A stretch of 59,478 nucleotides of DNA from CAXXOK01 sp964640955 (GCA_964640955.1 CAZXJI010000021.1:1-59478); one strand, 5' to 3'. Positions 24,468-33,829 are shown, counted from the first letter of the stretch. Numbers and translations: made by a program. The notes: generated from the letters alone by a model not told the origin.

Positions 24468-26027
24468 TTACGGTCGGGCTTCGCGCAGGGTGATCGGGTC
24501 GCTTTCAACGGTGAAGGTCTCGCCGCCCAGGTAGCCCGTGACGCGGATTAGGTACGTGCCCGCCGCTGCGGGCGTGCCGTCCTTTGCGCGGCCGTCCCAG
24601 TAGAAGGTGCTGCCTTCCGGCTCGATTTTCAGGGGCCGCGTGCTCTGCCGGGTGCACAGCCGCCGCACGGTGCGGCCCTGCTCGTCCACGATGCTCACGC
24701 TCAGCTGGCAGGGCAGCGCGTGGCGCACGAAAATCGACAATTCCTTCGGGTCGCCCGGCGTGTAGGCGGAGGCAACTTCCACGCCCAGGTCGAGCTCCCC
24801 CGTTTCCGGCAGCACGGCGATCACGCGGCCCGCGTGCACGGTCAGCCGGCCGTCCTCCAGGGACATCAGCTGCACCAGCACGTAACCGCTCGCCTCGCCG
24901 TCCTGCAGAGTCAGCGAGAGCGTTCGCACCTTGCGGCCGGGGGATACGGCGCCCGGCTCGTCGCCGAAGGCCGCGTACTGCTCCACCGTGTCGTAGATCA
25001 GCTGCGCCTCGTCGAACCGCCATTGCCCGTCCCGCCGGTAAACGATCTGGTAGGCGACGCGCACCGGCCGAAGCGCGGTAAACTCCAGCGTCAGCCGGTT
25101 GTCCGCGGCGCTTAAGGCGGAGCTGGAAAAGGTGATATCTGCGATGGGGGACAGCTCGTCGTCCGCGAGGGCCTCCCGGTCGGCGAGGTCGTAGGTAAAA
25201 ACGATAAAGTCGTCGTTCTGCGGGTAGACCTGCGGGGTCGAGGCGGCGTGGTTTTCCACAAGCGCGTCGTACAGCTCCCGGAGGGTTACGTTCCCGTCGC
25301 GGTTTTCATCCGCGGCGGAGCCGTAGCGGGGGTTGAGGCACTGGCTGAGCATCTGGGTAAAGTAGAAGGCGCCCTGCCCGGCCTGCGTGGCCTCGGACGC
25401 CTCCGCGCCTTCGGAGGCGCTCCAGTACCAGCTCTCCTCCATGGCGCCGGAGCTGACAAGCACCTTGTAGTCGTCGCCTAAAAAGCAGACGTCCGCGGGT
25501 TGCGTGCGCATGCCCTTGCCGATGAACGCGCCGCTGTAGCAGGCGTCCAGCAGCAGCACCTTCGTGCCCGGCACCTCGTCCAGGGCGGTTTGCAGCATTT
25601 GCGGGGTGAGGCGGCTTTCGGTTGTCCCGTCGCTGAGCAGCAGCGCCGCTTCGACGCCCGCGTCCGGGTCGTACTCGCCGTGGGTGCTGATGTACAGGTA
25701 GCTTGCGTCGTCCGCGTCCGCCGCGCCGAAGGTGGACCGGATCAGCTCCGTCAGGGCGGCCGCGTCGGTCACGGGCGCGGAAGGGATGACGATGGCCTCG
25801 AACGGGTCGCTGCTGGCCTGCAGGGCCTCCTGCATGGCGAACACGTTGTTGGTGGAGGAAGGATAGCTGCTGGGGCGGGAAACAAAATCGTCTATGCCGA
25901 TGAGCAGCGCCCGGTTCACGCGCCGGCCGTCCCCTTCCGCCGCGGCGGCGGGCGGGAGCGCAAGGCCCGCCGCGAGGCAGCAGGCGGCGAGCCACAGGCC
26001 CAGGAAACGCCGCAAACGGTCGAGCAT
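24468..26027 (-). CDS. Secreted caspase-like protease (peptidase C14) with FlgD-like Ig domain
   Basis: A 519-residue protein. A signal peptide (hydrophobic ~8-26, Ala-rich cleavage region) leads to a caspase/metacaspase fold. 'NRALLIGIDDF' is the first strand, the catalytic histidine is in 'YLYISTHGEYD' (His116) and the cysteine in 'LLLDACYSGAF' (Cys163). Residues ~240-251 (DENRDGNVTLRE) look like an EF-hand or dockerin calcium loop. The C-terminus resembles the FlgD Ig-like domain ('FYWDGRAKDGTPAAAGTYLIRVTGY' region). ATG 26027 is preferred because the ATG at 26033 abuts the GGGAGG. It acts outside the membrane, unlike most bacterial caspase homologues. It sits between the CHAP and glycosyltransferase genes with 28-45 bp gaps. 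Confidence 0.88.
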   Translation of the reverse strand: MLDRLRRFLGLWLAACCLAAGLALPPAAAAEGDGRRVNRALLIGIDDFVSRPSSYPSSTNNVFAMQEALQASSDPFEAIVIPSAPVTDAAALTELIRSTFGAADADDASYLYISTHGEYDPDAGVEAALLLSDGTTESRLTPQMLQTALDEVPGTKVLLLDACYSGAFIGKGMRTQPADVCFLGDDYKVLVSSGAMEESWYWSASEGAEASEATQAGQGAFYFTQMLSQCLNPRYGSAADENRDGNVTLRELYDALVENHAASTPQVYPQNDDFIVFTYDLADREALADDELSPIADITFSSSALSAADNRLTLEFTALRPVRVAYQIVYRRDGQWRFDEAQLIYDTVEQYAAFGDEPGAVSPGRKVRTLSLTLQDGEASGYVLVQLMSLEDGRLTVHAGRVIAVLPETGELDLGVEVASAYTPGDPKELSIFVRHALPCQLSVSIVDEQGRTVRRLCTRQSTRPLKIEPEGSTFYWDGRAKDGTPAAAGTYLIRVTGYLGGETFTVESDPITLREARP

Positions 26028-26072
26028 GCTCATCCTCCCGTCCTAACGATGGCCGGCTTCCCCCGCGCGGCG

Positions 26073-27017
26073 CTATTCGCCGACCAGCCAGGTGGCGGGA
26101 TCGTCGAATATCCTTCGGCTGATCTCCGCTTCGACGGCCTGCTGCGTCGCGCGATCCGCGATGCCGGTTACGGGCTGGCCGTCCATGGTTTTCTGGTAGG
26201 CGGCCACGGCGGCCTTGGTGTTGCTGGCGTAGGTGCCCGTCTGGTCTTCGGCCGCCAGGTACCCAAGCTCCGTCAGGCGCTGTTGCAAAAGGAGCACCTT
26301 GTCGCCGGTGCAGCCGTAGCGCATGGTGGTGTCCGCCACGTCCTCGCAGGTGCCGAAGCCCAGCACCTGGCTGTTGTTCAGGGGGTAACTGTTGCGCTGC
26401 ACGCAGGAGGGGTTGTTGCCTTCGATCACATGGATGTTCACGTTGCCGTCCGCGTCGCAGGCGCAGTATTCCACCAGCGCCACGTGCTCGGTATCCCCCG
26501 CCTGGTTGTAGCTGAAGAACACCAGGTCGCCCGGATGGGGAACATACTCGTTCTTGGTGAGCAGATGGTCGCTGCCCTTGAGCCACTGGTAACCCCAGTC
26601 GGGGCAGTTGCCCTTGCGGTACACGAAACGCCCGCGGGTGATGAACCAGTCCCGCCCGGTGTTCTGCCCGCCGTAGTCGGGGTACACGTCGTTCAGCAGC
26701 GCATAGCCGAAGCGCTGATCCGTCTGGTCCACGCACCAGCAGACGAACTCGGCGCACCAAGCGGCGTTGGGGTCGCCCGACCACTCGCCGTACTTGGTCC
26801 GGTTGTTGGGGCCCTCGGTATAGCCCAGCTCCCCGATCGCCACCGACAGAAGCGCGTCCACGAACGCGGGGCGTTCGCCCGTGTCGATCACCGTTTCACC
26901 CTGCGCGTCGGCCGCGGTCGCCTCCGAGGCACGGCATGCCGGCGACGCCAGGCACAGCGCCGCCACGGCCGCCACCAGCATAAGCAACCGCCTTCCCCGC
27001 CCCTTCGCGCTCCTCAT
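26073..27017 (-). CDS. Secreted CHAP-type cell-wall hydrolase with peptidoglycan-binding domain
   Basis: A 314-residue exported protein. A signal peptide (residues ~10-30) leads to a CHAP/amidase-like domain, with candidate catalytic Cys88 in 'AAWCAEFVCWC', His178 in 'TEHVALVEY' and Glu199/Asn201 in 'VIEGNN'. 'HPGDLVFFSY' is the usual CHAP/NlpC-P60 signature before the histidine. Residues ~232-300 are a PG-binding-1 repeat ('GDKVLLLQQRLTELGYL...TKAAVAAYQKTMD'). It probably cuts peptide or amide bonds in peptidoglycan. Its ATG overlaps the stop of the solute-binding-protein gene by 4 bp, so the two are translationally coupled. Confidence 0.85.
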   Translation of the reverse strand: MRSAKGRGRRLLMLVAAVAALCLASPACRASEATAADAQGETVIDTGERPAFVDALLSVAIGELGYTEGPNNRTKYGEWSGDPNAAWCAEFVCWCVDQTDQRFGYALLNDVYPDYGGQNTGRDWFITRGRFVYRKGNCPDWGYQWLKGSDHLLTKNEYVPHPGDLVFFSYNQAGDTEHVALVEYCACDADGNVNIHVIEGNNPSCVQRNSYPLNNSQVLGFGTCEDVADTTMRYGCTGDKVLLLQQRLTELGYLAAEDQTGTYASNTKAAVAAYQKTMDGQPVTGIADRATQQAVEAEISRRIFDDPATWLVGE

Positions 27018-28564
27018 CGCCCGAACGCCTCGATGCCGCGCAGCAGTTCAAACTCGCGGATGTCGCGCACGGTGGTGTACATCTTGCGCGTCAGAATCGC
27101 TCCGGCCCGGTAGAACAGGCAAACGAAGGGCGCGTCGTTTGCGAACTGCTGCTGTATGGCCTGCATGGCGTAGGCGAAATCGTCCCGGTTGTAGCAGGTG
27201 CGAAGCGTGTTGAAAAGGCTGGTCATTTCGCTGGATACGTAGCGGCAGTAGTTGCCGGTGTTCCCCTTCATCAGCATGAAGCCCGCGTCGGGGGCCACGT
27301 CCATCTGGAAGGAGGCCAGCGCCATGTCGAAGGAGCCGGCTTCCAGCTTGGTCTGCTCCTCGTCGAAACTTACCGTGTCGACCGTCACGCTGATCTTGAG
27401 CTTTGCCAGAAAATCCTTGATCATGTTGGCGGTTTCGAAGCGCACGTCGTTTTCCGGATCCTCGTACACGAGCAGGTGCAGGTAAAGGTGCTTCACCTTG
27501 TCTTCGGCGATCACCTTGTCCAGCACTCCGTCGTTGTCCAGGTCCGACCAGCCGCTTTCCGCAAGCAACTGCTGGGCGAGCTCCAAATTGTACTTGAAAG
27601 TGCTCTCCTGATCGTAATACAGCCAGCTGGAGGAGGAGATGGGGGTATCGGCGTCCACCGTCATGCCCATGTAGACGTTGGTGGAGATCAGGTCGGCGTC
27701 GATGGCCGCGCGAATGGCCTTGCGCACGTTCACGTCGTCCAGCGGGTAGGAGGTATGGTTGAGCAGGAGCGTTTCCAGCTGGCGGGTGTTGTAGGTAATG
27801 GACAGGGAGTTGATGCCGCTTTTGTACTGCGAGGCCGCCACCGACCGGGTGAAAGCCGTGTCCACGCGGCCGTACTCGTAGGCGGTGATCAACTCCTTAT
27901 TGCTGGAAAACAGCGACACCATGATCTCCTGCACCTGCGGCTGGGTCTGCCACCAGTTGGGGTTGGCCTTCAGCCAGATGTAGTTGGCGGGCTCGAACGT
28001 GGCGATCACGTAAGGGCCCGTGCCCAGCGGGTTGGCCACGTCCACCTGCGAGGCGGGAACGATGGGGAACGTCATTTCGTAAAGCAGGCCGTAGTAGGGG
28101 CGATCGGCCTTGACGACCACGGTGCGGTCGTCGCTGGCGCTGATGGCGTCCACCAGATAGCGTATGTTCTGGTAAAAGCCGCGCGCACTGGAATCGTCGC
28201 TCTTGGCCTTGGTGAGCAGATACTGGCAGGAGGCGACCACGTCCGCGGCGGTCAGCGGCGTGCCGTCCGAGAAGGTGACGTTTTCACGCAGCGTGAACGT
28301 CCAGGTCTTGCCGTCGTTCGTCTCCGTCCAGTCGTCCGCCAAAAGCGGCTGGGGCAGGCCGTTGTCGTCCACGGTCACGAGGCTTTCGTACACCATGCCG
28401 TACACGGATACGATGTCCCGCTCCTGCGGGTCCAGCGGACGGATCTCGGTGGTGCGGGTGGAATAGATGCCCACGATCAGCGAATCCTCCACGTTCTCGG
28501 CAAGCGCCGGGAAAACCGCAAGGGCGAGCGACAGGGCAAGCAGCAGGCAAAGGGTGCGTTTCAT
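27014..28564 (-). CDS. Extracytoplasmic solute-binding protein, family 5 (orphan)
   Basis: A 516-residue SBP_bac_5 (peptide/nickel/oligosaccharide type) binding protein: 'LADDWTETNDGKTWTFTLRENVTFSDGTPLTAADV' spans the family signature, and 'NPLGTGPYVIATFEP' and 'LNHTSYPLDDVNVRKAIRAAID' follow. A signal peptide ending 'FPALA' is clear, but there is no lipobox cysteine, which is unusual for a Gram-positive binding protein, so it may be released or wall-associated. No permease or ATPase genes are in the window. It is coupled to the CHAP gene downstream and lies 38 bp after the lytic transglycosylase gene, suggesting a cell-wall-linked role such as muropeptide or peptide binding; that is inference. 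Confidence 0.9.
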   Translation of the reverse strand: MKRTLCLLLALSLALAVFPALAENVEDSLIVGIYSTRTTEIRPLDPQERDIVSVYGMVYESLVTVDDNGLPQPLLADDWTETNDGKTWTFTLRENVTFSDGTPLTAADVVASCQYLLTKAKSDDSSARGFYQNIRYLVDAISASDDRTVVVKADRPYYGLLYEMTFPIVPASQVDVANPLGTGPYVIATFEPANYIWLKANPNWWQTQPQVQEIMVSLFSSNKELITAYEYGRVDTAFTRSVAASQYKSGINSLSITYNTRQLETLLLNHTSYPLDDVNVRKAIRAAIDADLISTNVYMGMTVDADTPISSSSWLYYDQESTFKYNLELAQQLLAESGWSDLDNDGVLDKVIAEDKVKHLYLHLLVYEDPENDVRFETANMIKDFLAKLKISVTVDTVSFDEEQTKLEAGSFDMALASFQMDVAPDAGFMLMKGNTGNYCRYVSSEMTSLFNTLRTCYNRDDFAYAMQAIQQQFANDAPFVCLFYRAGAILTRKMYTTVRDIREFELLRGIEAFGR

Positions 28565-28602
28565 GCGTTTCCTCCCAAACAGCGAATCGGGACGGGCGGC
28601 CC

Positions 28603-30387
28603 TCAGGTCGACGCGGCCGTTTCGGCGGTCTCCAGGGCCTGCGCGCCGCCTTCATAGTACATACGGAGGTAGATGGCGTAGGCGTTGAGCACCCGGGTCG
28701 CGTAGTTCTTGGTGGGACCTTCCGCCATATCCGCGAGGTTGATGCTCTGGCTGTCCGCGCTGTAGCGCGAGTCGTTCAACCAGTTCTGCACGGTGGTCTG
28801 CCCCGCGTGGAACGCCGCCGACACCAGCACCGGGTCGCCGTAGAAGCGGTCGCTTAAATAGGCCAGGTACCAGCAGGCGTAGGTCACGTTCTTTTCGGGG
28901 TCGTACATCAGGTCGAAGGAATAATCGGTATCCGCGTCGATCTTGCCGTGCACCCACTCGGCGGTGTCGGGCATCATCTGCATCAGGCCGCGTGCGCCCA
29001 CGCTGCTTTCCGCGCCGGGGTTGAAGGAGCTTTCGTTGAGCACGATGGCCGCGACGAAGGCGGGCTGGAGGTTGTTGGCCTCCGCTTCCCGCTCGATCAG
29101 CTCCCGGTAGGAATAGGGGTGGGCGTCCAGCAACTTCTGCTGGGCGGCCACGCGGGCGGCGAGCACCGCGTCCGTCCGGGCGGTGAAGGACGTTTGCATC
29201 ACGTACAGCCCCACGGCCAGCAGCGCCGCCAGAAACACGGCGAGGCCCAGAAAAGGGAAGCCCCGCTTGCGGCCGTCCGTCTCCTCCGTAGCCGCCTCGT
29301 CCCCGTTTTCCGGCTCGCGGCGGCGCTTTTTGGGCGCTTCCTCGTCAACGACCTGATAGGGCGATTGCGCCTCCGGGGTCAGCGCGTAGTAGGGGTTCGT
29401 GCGGGCCGTCTCCGGCGGGGGCGCGGCCTGCGGGGCGTAGCGGACGCGGGGAGCCGCGGCCATGGAGGCGGCCTGCTGCTCGCGGGCCCAGGCTTCGCGC
29501 GGGGGTGGATAGGAGGAGGGCCCGGCGGCCGTCTGTGCACGGGGCGGGACTTCGATGCGGGCTTCCTCGCGGCGTGCCGCGGTGTACTGCGCGCCGTGGC
29601 GCTTGTGGCCATAGCCCTGCGCCATCACGGCCTGGGCTTCCTGGCTGCGCTGCCGGGCGATGAGGTCCGGCGGATAGCCGGCGGCCGCATAGGCGTCGGC
29701 GCGACTCCGGGGTTCGACCGCAACGGGCCTCCCCAGCGGGTCCAGCGTCGGGGCGGCGGAGGGCGGCGCGTGCGTCACGCGCGGCGGCTCGGGGCGCTGG
29801 GGCGCGGTCTGGTTCTGCCGGGCGGCCGTCAGCCAGTCCGGTATCTCCTGCGCGGGGGGCGGGGCGTACCGGCCGTCCTGAAGGACGAAGGAACGATCCG
29901 CGGGCGCGGATGAAACCGTCTCGGCGGGGGCCGGGGGCGCCTCCGCGGACACGGGCGCTTCCGTCGAAGGCGCCTGCGGCTGCGCGGGGTACGCCTGCCG
30001 GGGCGCGGCCCTGCGCGCGCGGGGAGAATCGGTCTGCGCTTCCGCCGCGGCGGGCCGAACCGGCGGGGCCGAAGCCTCGACCGCCGCCAGCGGCGGCGGG
30101 GAAACGGGCGTTACGGAAGGCGCCTGGGCGAACGCGTTGCTGCGCGTGCGCGGATAGGCCACGGACTGGGCGGGGGCGGGCCCGTCCTCCGCGCGGGGCA
30201 AGGGATAGGCGGCGGGCTTGCGGGTACGTTTCACCCCGTCGGCCTCCGCGGGCTCCTTCGCGGGGGGATGGATGGGCTCGGCCTGCCGGCGGCGCGCGCC
30301 TTCGGCCACGGAATCGACGAAGGAATAGTCCCGGGGCGCGGAAGCGTCGTCCTCGGAGCGATAACGGCGGGGAAAGTTCACAGGCAT
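28603..30387 (-). CDS. Membrane-anchored lytic transglycosylase (SLT domain)
   Basis: A 594-residue protein. Residues 1-~360 are Pro/Ala/Arg-rich and disordered, predicted cytoplasmic. One transmembrane helix lies at ~380-398 ('FLGLAVFLAALLAVGLYVM'). The outer C-terminal domain is an SLT lysozyme-like fold, with the catalytic glutamate in 'IVLNESSFNPGAES' (about residue 449), 'GARGLMQMMPDTAEW' and 'SAAFHAGQTTVQNWL'. It cleaves the MurNAc-GlcNAc bond with anhydro-ring formation. The ATG at 30387 is spaced 9 bp from the AGGGGG; an upstream in-frame GTG is too close. It follows coaE in the operon. Confidence 0.92.
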   Translation of the reverse strand: MPVNFPRRYRSEDDASAPRDYSFVDSVAEGARRRQAEPIHPPAKEPAEADGVKRTRKPAAYPLPRAEDGPAPAQSVAYPRTRSNAFAQAPSVTPVSPPPLAAVEASAPPVRPAAAEAQTDSPRARRAAPRQAYPAQPQAPSTEAPVSAEAPPAPAETVSSAPADRSFVLQDGRYAPPPAQEIPDWLTAARQNQTAPQRPEPPRVTHAPPSAAPTLDPLGRPVAVEPRSRADAYAAAGYPPDLIARQRSQEAQAVMAQGYGHKRHGAQYTAARREEARIEVPPRAQTAAGPSSYPPPREAWAREQQAASMAAAPRVRYAPQAAPPPETARTNPYYALTPEAQSPYQVVDEEAPKKRRREPENGDEAATEETDGRKRGFPFLGLAVFLAALLAVGLYVMQTSFTARTDAVLAARVAAQQKLLDAHPYSYRELIEREAEANNLQPAFVAAIVLNESSFNPGAESSVGARGLMQMMPDTAEWVHGKIDADTDYSFDLMYDPEKNVTYACWYLAYLSDRFYGDPVLVSAAFHAGQTTVQNWLNDSRYSADSQSINLADMAEGPTKNYATRVLNAYAIYLRMYYEGGAQALETAETAAST

Positions 30388-30409
30388 TTCCCGCACCCCC
30401 TTTCCAAAG

Positions 30410-30429
30410 GGAAAACCGTCCGGTTTTCC
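30410..30429 (-). other. Intercistronic hairpin between coaE and the lytic transglycosylase gene
   Basis: Perfect 9-bp stem GGAAAACCG/CGGTTTTCC with a 2-nt loop, in the 61-bp gap between the two genes. There is no long T-tract after it on the minus strand, so it may be an attenuator or an RNA-processing/stability element rather than a full terminator. Confidence 0.45.
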
Positions 30430-30448
30430 AAACTTCCTTGAATAAAGT

Positions 30449-31066
30449 TCAGCCGACGGGCCTAAGGGGCCCGTCCGCGAGGATTTTTTGCCACAGCTCC
30501 CGCGCCCGCCGGCGGGTGAGGGCGTAGGGCGCGTCGGTGGAAAGCACGTAGTCGGACAGGCTTTCCGTGACGGCGGAGGGGTTCTGGCTGCGAATGCGGC
30601 GCAGGGCTTCCTCCCGGGTAAGGCGGTCGCGGCGGCACACGCGGCGCACGCGCGTTTCCTCCGGCGCGGTCACGCAGACCACGGCGTCGGCCAGGCGATC
30701 CATGCCCGTTTCGAACAACAGCGGCACGTCCAGCAACGCCGCCGTTCGCCCCTGCGCCCGGAAGGCGTTTAGCTTTGCTCGCACGCGGTCGGTAATCAAA
30801 GGGTGCAACAGAGCGTTGAGGCGTTCGCGTGCGAACTCATCCTTAAATATGACGTTTGCCAGCGCCTTTCGGTTCAACGTCCCGTCGGGAAAAAACACGG
30901 CCGCGCCGAACGCGTCCCGTACGGCGGGCAGGGCCTCGCCGCCCGCGGCGGTCAGCGCGCGGCTTTCGGCGTCGGCGTCGACGAGCGCCGCGCCCTGTGC
31001 GGCGAAGAGCTTCGCCACCGTCGATTTGCCCGAGCCGATGCCGCCCGTGACCGCAATGACGCGCAT
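30449..31066 (-). CDS. coaE: Dephospho-CoA kinase
   Basis: A 205-residue kinase for the last step of coenzyme A synthesis, phosphorylating the 3'-OH of dephospho-CoA. The P-loop is 'AVTGGIGSGKSTVAKLF' at the N-terminus, 'LVDADAESRAL' follows, and 'LLDVPLLFETGMDRLAD' is the CoaE signature. The lid region 'RRVCRRDRLTREEALRRIRSQ' is also present. Length is typical. It is 4 bp downstream of polA; this pairing is frequent in Firmicutes. Confidence 0.96.
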   Translation of the reverse strand: MRVIAVTGGIGSGKSTVAKLFAAQGAALVDADAESRALTAAGGEALPAVRDAFGAAVFFPDGTLNRKALANVIFKDEFARERLNALLHPLITDRVRAKLNAFRAQGRTAALLDVPLLFETGMDRLADAVVCVTAPEETRVRRVCRRDRLTREEALRRIRSQNPSAVTESLSDYVLSTDAPYALTRRRARELWQKILADGPLRPVG

Positions 31067-31070
31067 ACGA

Positions 31071-33791
31071 TCACTTGGCCTCGTACCAGCTGTGCCCGCG
31101 GCTGACCTCGGCCACCAGCGGCACCGACAGCGTCACGATCTGCTCCATGGCGCGCTGCAGCAGCGCGGATACCGCGTCCGCCTCGCCCACGGGACACTCC
31201 ACCACCAGTTCGTCATGCACCTGCAAGATCAGTTTGGCGCCGTAGCCGCCGGCGGTCAGCTCCTTTTGCACGCGCACCATCGCCAGCTTGATGATGTCCG
31301 CCGCCGAGCCCTGCACGGGAGTGTTCATGGCCGCGCGCTCGCCGAAATTGCGAATGTTGCGGTTGGGGCTGTGCAGTTCGTAGAGCTCCCGGCGGCGGTG
31401 GAAAAGCGTCTCGGCGTAGCCCAGCTCGTAGCCGCGCCGCACCGATTCGTCCATGAAGGCCTTCACCATGGGGTAGCGCTCGAAGTACTTGGCAATGAAG
31501 TCGTCGGCTTCCTTGCGCGTGACCCCGATGTTGCGCGCCAGCCCGAACCCGCTGATGCCGTAGACGATGCCGAAATTGACGGCCTTGGCGCTTCGGCGCA
31601 TGGCGGGGGTGACGCTTTCGAAAGGCACGCCGTTGACCTCGGCGGCCGTGCGGGTGTGGATGTCCTGCCCCCGGACGAAGGCGTCCTGCATCGCCGGGTC
31701 GCCGCTCAGGTGCGCCAGCACCCGCAGCTCGATCTGGCTGTAGTCCGCGTCCAGCAGCACGCAGCCCGCTTTGGCGACGAACGCCCGGCGAATCTCCCGG
31801 CCTTCCTCGCTGCGCACGGGAATGTTCTGCAGGTTCGGCTCGACGCTGGAAATGCGGCCGGTGACGGTGGCCGTCTGGTCGAACGTGGTGTGGATGCGGC
31901 CCGTCGCGTCCACCAGCCGGCTCAGGCCCTCGATGTAGGTGCCCATGAGCTTGGTAAGCTTGCGGTAGCGCAGGAGCGGCTCGATGGCGGGGTGCTCCAG
32001 CGCCTCCAGCACGCTCGCGGAGGTCGACCACGCGCCGCCCTTGCCCTTTTTGGCGGGGGAGGACAGGTGCAGCCGGTCGAACAGCACCTCGCCCAGCTGC
32101 TTGGGGCTGTTCACGTTGAACTCCTCGCCGCCGGTCAGTTCGATGACGTCCGCGCGGCATTGCTCGATTTCGGCGGAAAACAGCTCGCCCAGTTCCTCGA
32201 GCGCCGCCTTGTCCACGCTGAAGCCCTCCCGCTCCATAAAGAACAGCACGCGCGTGAGCGGCATTTCCATTTCCTCAAGCAGCTTGAGCATGCCCTTGAA
32301 TTCCAGCTCCGCGCGCTGCTTGCGGGCCAGCGCGTAGATGTCCGAGGCCTCCCGGGCCGCCTGCTCGGGCGGCGGGACGGGCGCGGGGGCTTTCCGGCCC
32401 TTGGGCGGCTCGTCGGTTTCCTCCGTCTCCGTCTCGCCCCCGGCTTTTTGCAGGGCGGCGAGCGTCTCCGCAAGGCCGAAGGACTTGCTCGTGGGGGAAA
32501 GCAGGTAGGCGGCGACCATCGTATCCATGGCGACGGCCGGAAGCGGCAGCTTCAGCTCGTCCAGCCGGTGGAAAAGCGCCTTGGCCCCGTGCACGATCAG
32601 CGGAACCGACTCAAGCAGGGGCGCGAGGGCGGTCAGAATCTGATCCTCGTACAGCCCCGCATGCGTCATATCCAGCGCGACGGGCATGTACCAGCGCCGC
32701 CCGTCGCGCGCGCAGAGCCCCACGGCGCTTGGGCCGATCTGCAAAGCCACGGGCGACGGCTCTTTAGCGAGGCTTTTCGCCAGCGTGCCGATCGCTTCGG
32801 GATCGCTCAGCGCTTCGGGCGGTCGGGGGGCGGGAAAGGCGGGGATGGAACCCAGGTCGAACGCCTCCGGCGTGTTGGCCTGCGGGCGGGCCGCGGGCTT
32901 CGGCGGGGAAACGGCTTCCCCCGCCCCGAACAGCGCGGCGAGCTGTTTGGCGAGGCGGTTGAGCCTGTATTTGTGGAGCACCGGCTCACCCGCCGACATG
33001 CCTTCGATGCCGCAGTCCGCGAAGTCGATCTTCATGGGCGCGGTGAGGCGTATGGTGCCCAGGTCCTTGCTCAGGGCCGCCAGGTCGCGGTTTTCGCGGA
33101 CCCGCTCGCCCAGCTTGCCGGGAATTTCGTCGGCGTGGCTAAGCACGTTCTCCAGCGTCCCGTACTGCGTAATCAGCTTGAGCGCCGTTTTTTCGCCCAC
33201 GCCGGGCACGCCGGGGATGTTGTCGCTACTGTCGCCCATGAGACCCTTCATGTCGGGCACCTGCGCGGGGGTGTAGCCGTAGGTTTCCTTCACCGTGTCC
33301 GGGGAAAGCAGCAGGCTTTCGGAGATGCCCGTCTTGGTGAGGATGACCTGAGTGTCTCCGTTTACCAGCTGGAGGCTGTCACGGTCGCCGGTCAGGATGT
33401 AGGCGTGCACGCCGCGCTCGTTGGCCAGCTTCGCCGCGGTGCCCAGCAGGTCGTCCGCCTCGTAGCCCTCCATTTCGCACAGGGTTACGCCCATGGCGGT
33501 CAGTATCTCCCGTACGATGGGGAATTGGGGCCGCAGCTCCTCCGGCGTGGGCTTGCGGCCCGCCTTGTACTGATCATACATCATGTGGCGGAAGGTGGGG
33601 GCGTGCATGTCGAACATCACGCACAGGGCTTTGGGCCTGTAGTCGGCGATCGCCTTGAACAGCATGGCGAAAAAACCCTGCACGGCGTTGGTGTACGCGC
33701 CGTCGGCGCTCAGCAGCGGCAGGGCGTGGAAGGCGCGGTGGATGAGGCTGTGCCCGTCCACCAGCATGACGCTTTCGGGCTGCGAGGACAT
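31071..33791 (-). CDS. polA: DNA polymerase I
   Basis: A 906-residue polymerase for Okazaki fragment maturation and repair. The N-terminal 5'-3' exonuclease has 'MLVDGHSLIHRAFHALP', 'GYEADDLLGT' and the helix-hairpin-helix 'IPGVPGVGEKTALKLI'. The central 3'-5' exonuclease-like domain lacks the catalytic acidic pair of exo I, so proofreading is probably lost, as in B. subtilis PolA. Polymerase motifs are intact: A 'DADYSQIELRVLAHLSGD', B 'RRSAKAVNFGIVYGISGFG', C 'QVHDELVVE'. The ATG at 33791 with an AAAGGGGG site is preferred over the longer open frame. First gene of the seven-gene minus-strand operon. Confidence 0.97.
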   Translation of the reverse strand: MSSQPESVMLVDGHSLIHRAFHALPLLSADGAYTNAVQGFFAMLFKAIADYRPKALCVMFDMHAPTFRHMMYDQYKAGRKPTPEELRPQFPIVREILTAMGVTLCEMEGYEADDLLGTAAKLANERGVHAYILTGDRDSLQLVNGDTQVILTKTGISESLLLSPDTVKETYGYTPAQVPDMKGLMGDSSDNIPGVPGVGEKTALKLITQYGTLENVLSHADEIPGKLGERVRENRDLAALSKDLGTIRLTAPMKIDFADCGIEGMSAGEPVLHKYRLNRLAKQLAALFGAGEAVSPPKPAARPQANTPEAFDLGSIPAFPAPRPPEALSDPEAIGTLAKSLAKEPSPVALQIGPSAVGLCARDGRRWYMPVALDMTHAGLYEDQILTALAPLLESVPLIVHGAKALFHRLDELKLPLPAVAMDTMVAAYLLSPTSKSFGLAETLAALQKAGGETETEETDEPPKGRKAPAPVPPPEQAAREASDIYALARKQRAELEFKGMLKLLEEMEMPLTRVLFFMEREGFSVDKAALEELGELFSAEIEQCRADVIELTGGEEFNVNSPKQLGEVLFDRLHLSSPAKKGKGGAWSTSASVLEALEHPAIEPLLRYRKLTKLMGTYIEGLSRLVDATGRIHTTFDQTATVTGRISSVEPNLQNIPVRSEEGREIRRAFVAKAGCVLLDADYSQIELRVLAHLSGDPAMQDAFVRGQDIHTRTAAEVNGVPFESVTPAMRRSAKAVNFGIVYGISGFGLARNIGVTRKEADDFIAKYFERYPMVKAFMDESVRRGYELGYAETLFHRRRELYELHSPNRNIRNFGERAAMNTPVQGSAADIIKLAMVRVQKELTAGGYGAKLILQVHDELVVECPVGEADAVSALLQRAMEQIVTLSVPLVAEVSRGHSWYEAK

Positions 33792-33829
33792 GCGGAATCC
33801 CCCTTTCGCGACGGTCGTTGATTGCTCAA

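Noticed and set aside
31071..33791. Functional proofreading domain in PolA
   Set aside because: The acidic pair of the exo I motif is not present, as in other Firmicutes PolA proteins, so activity is not claimed; this is not unusual.
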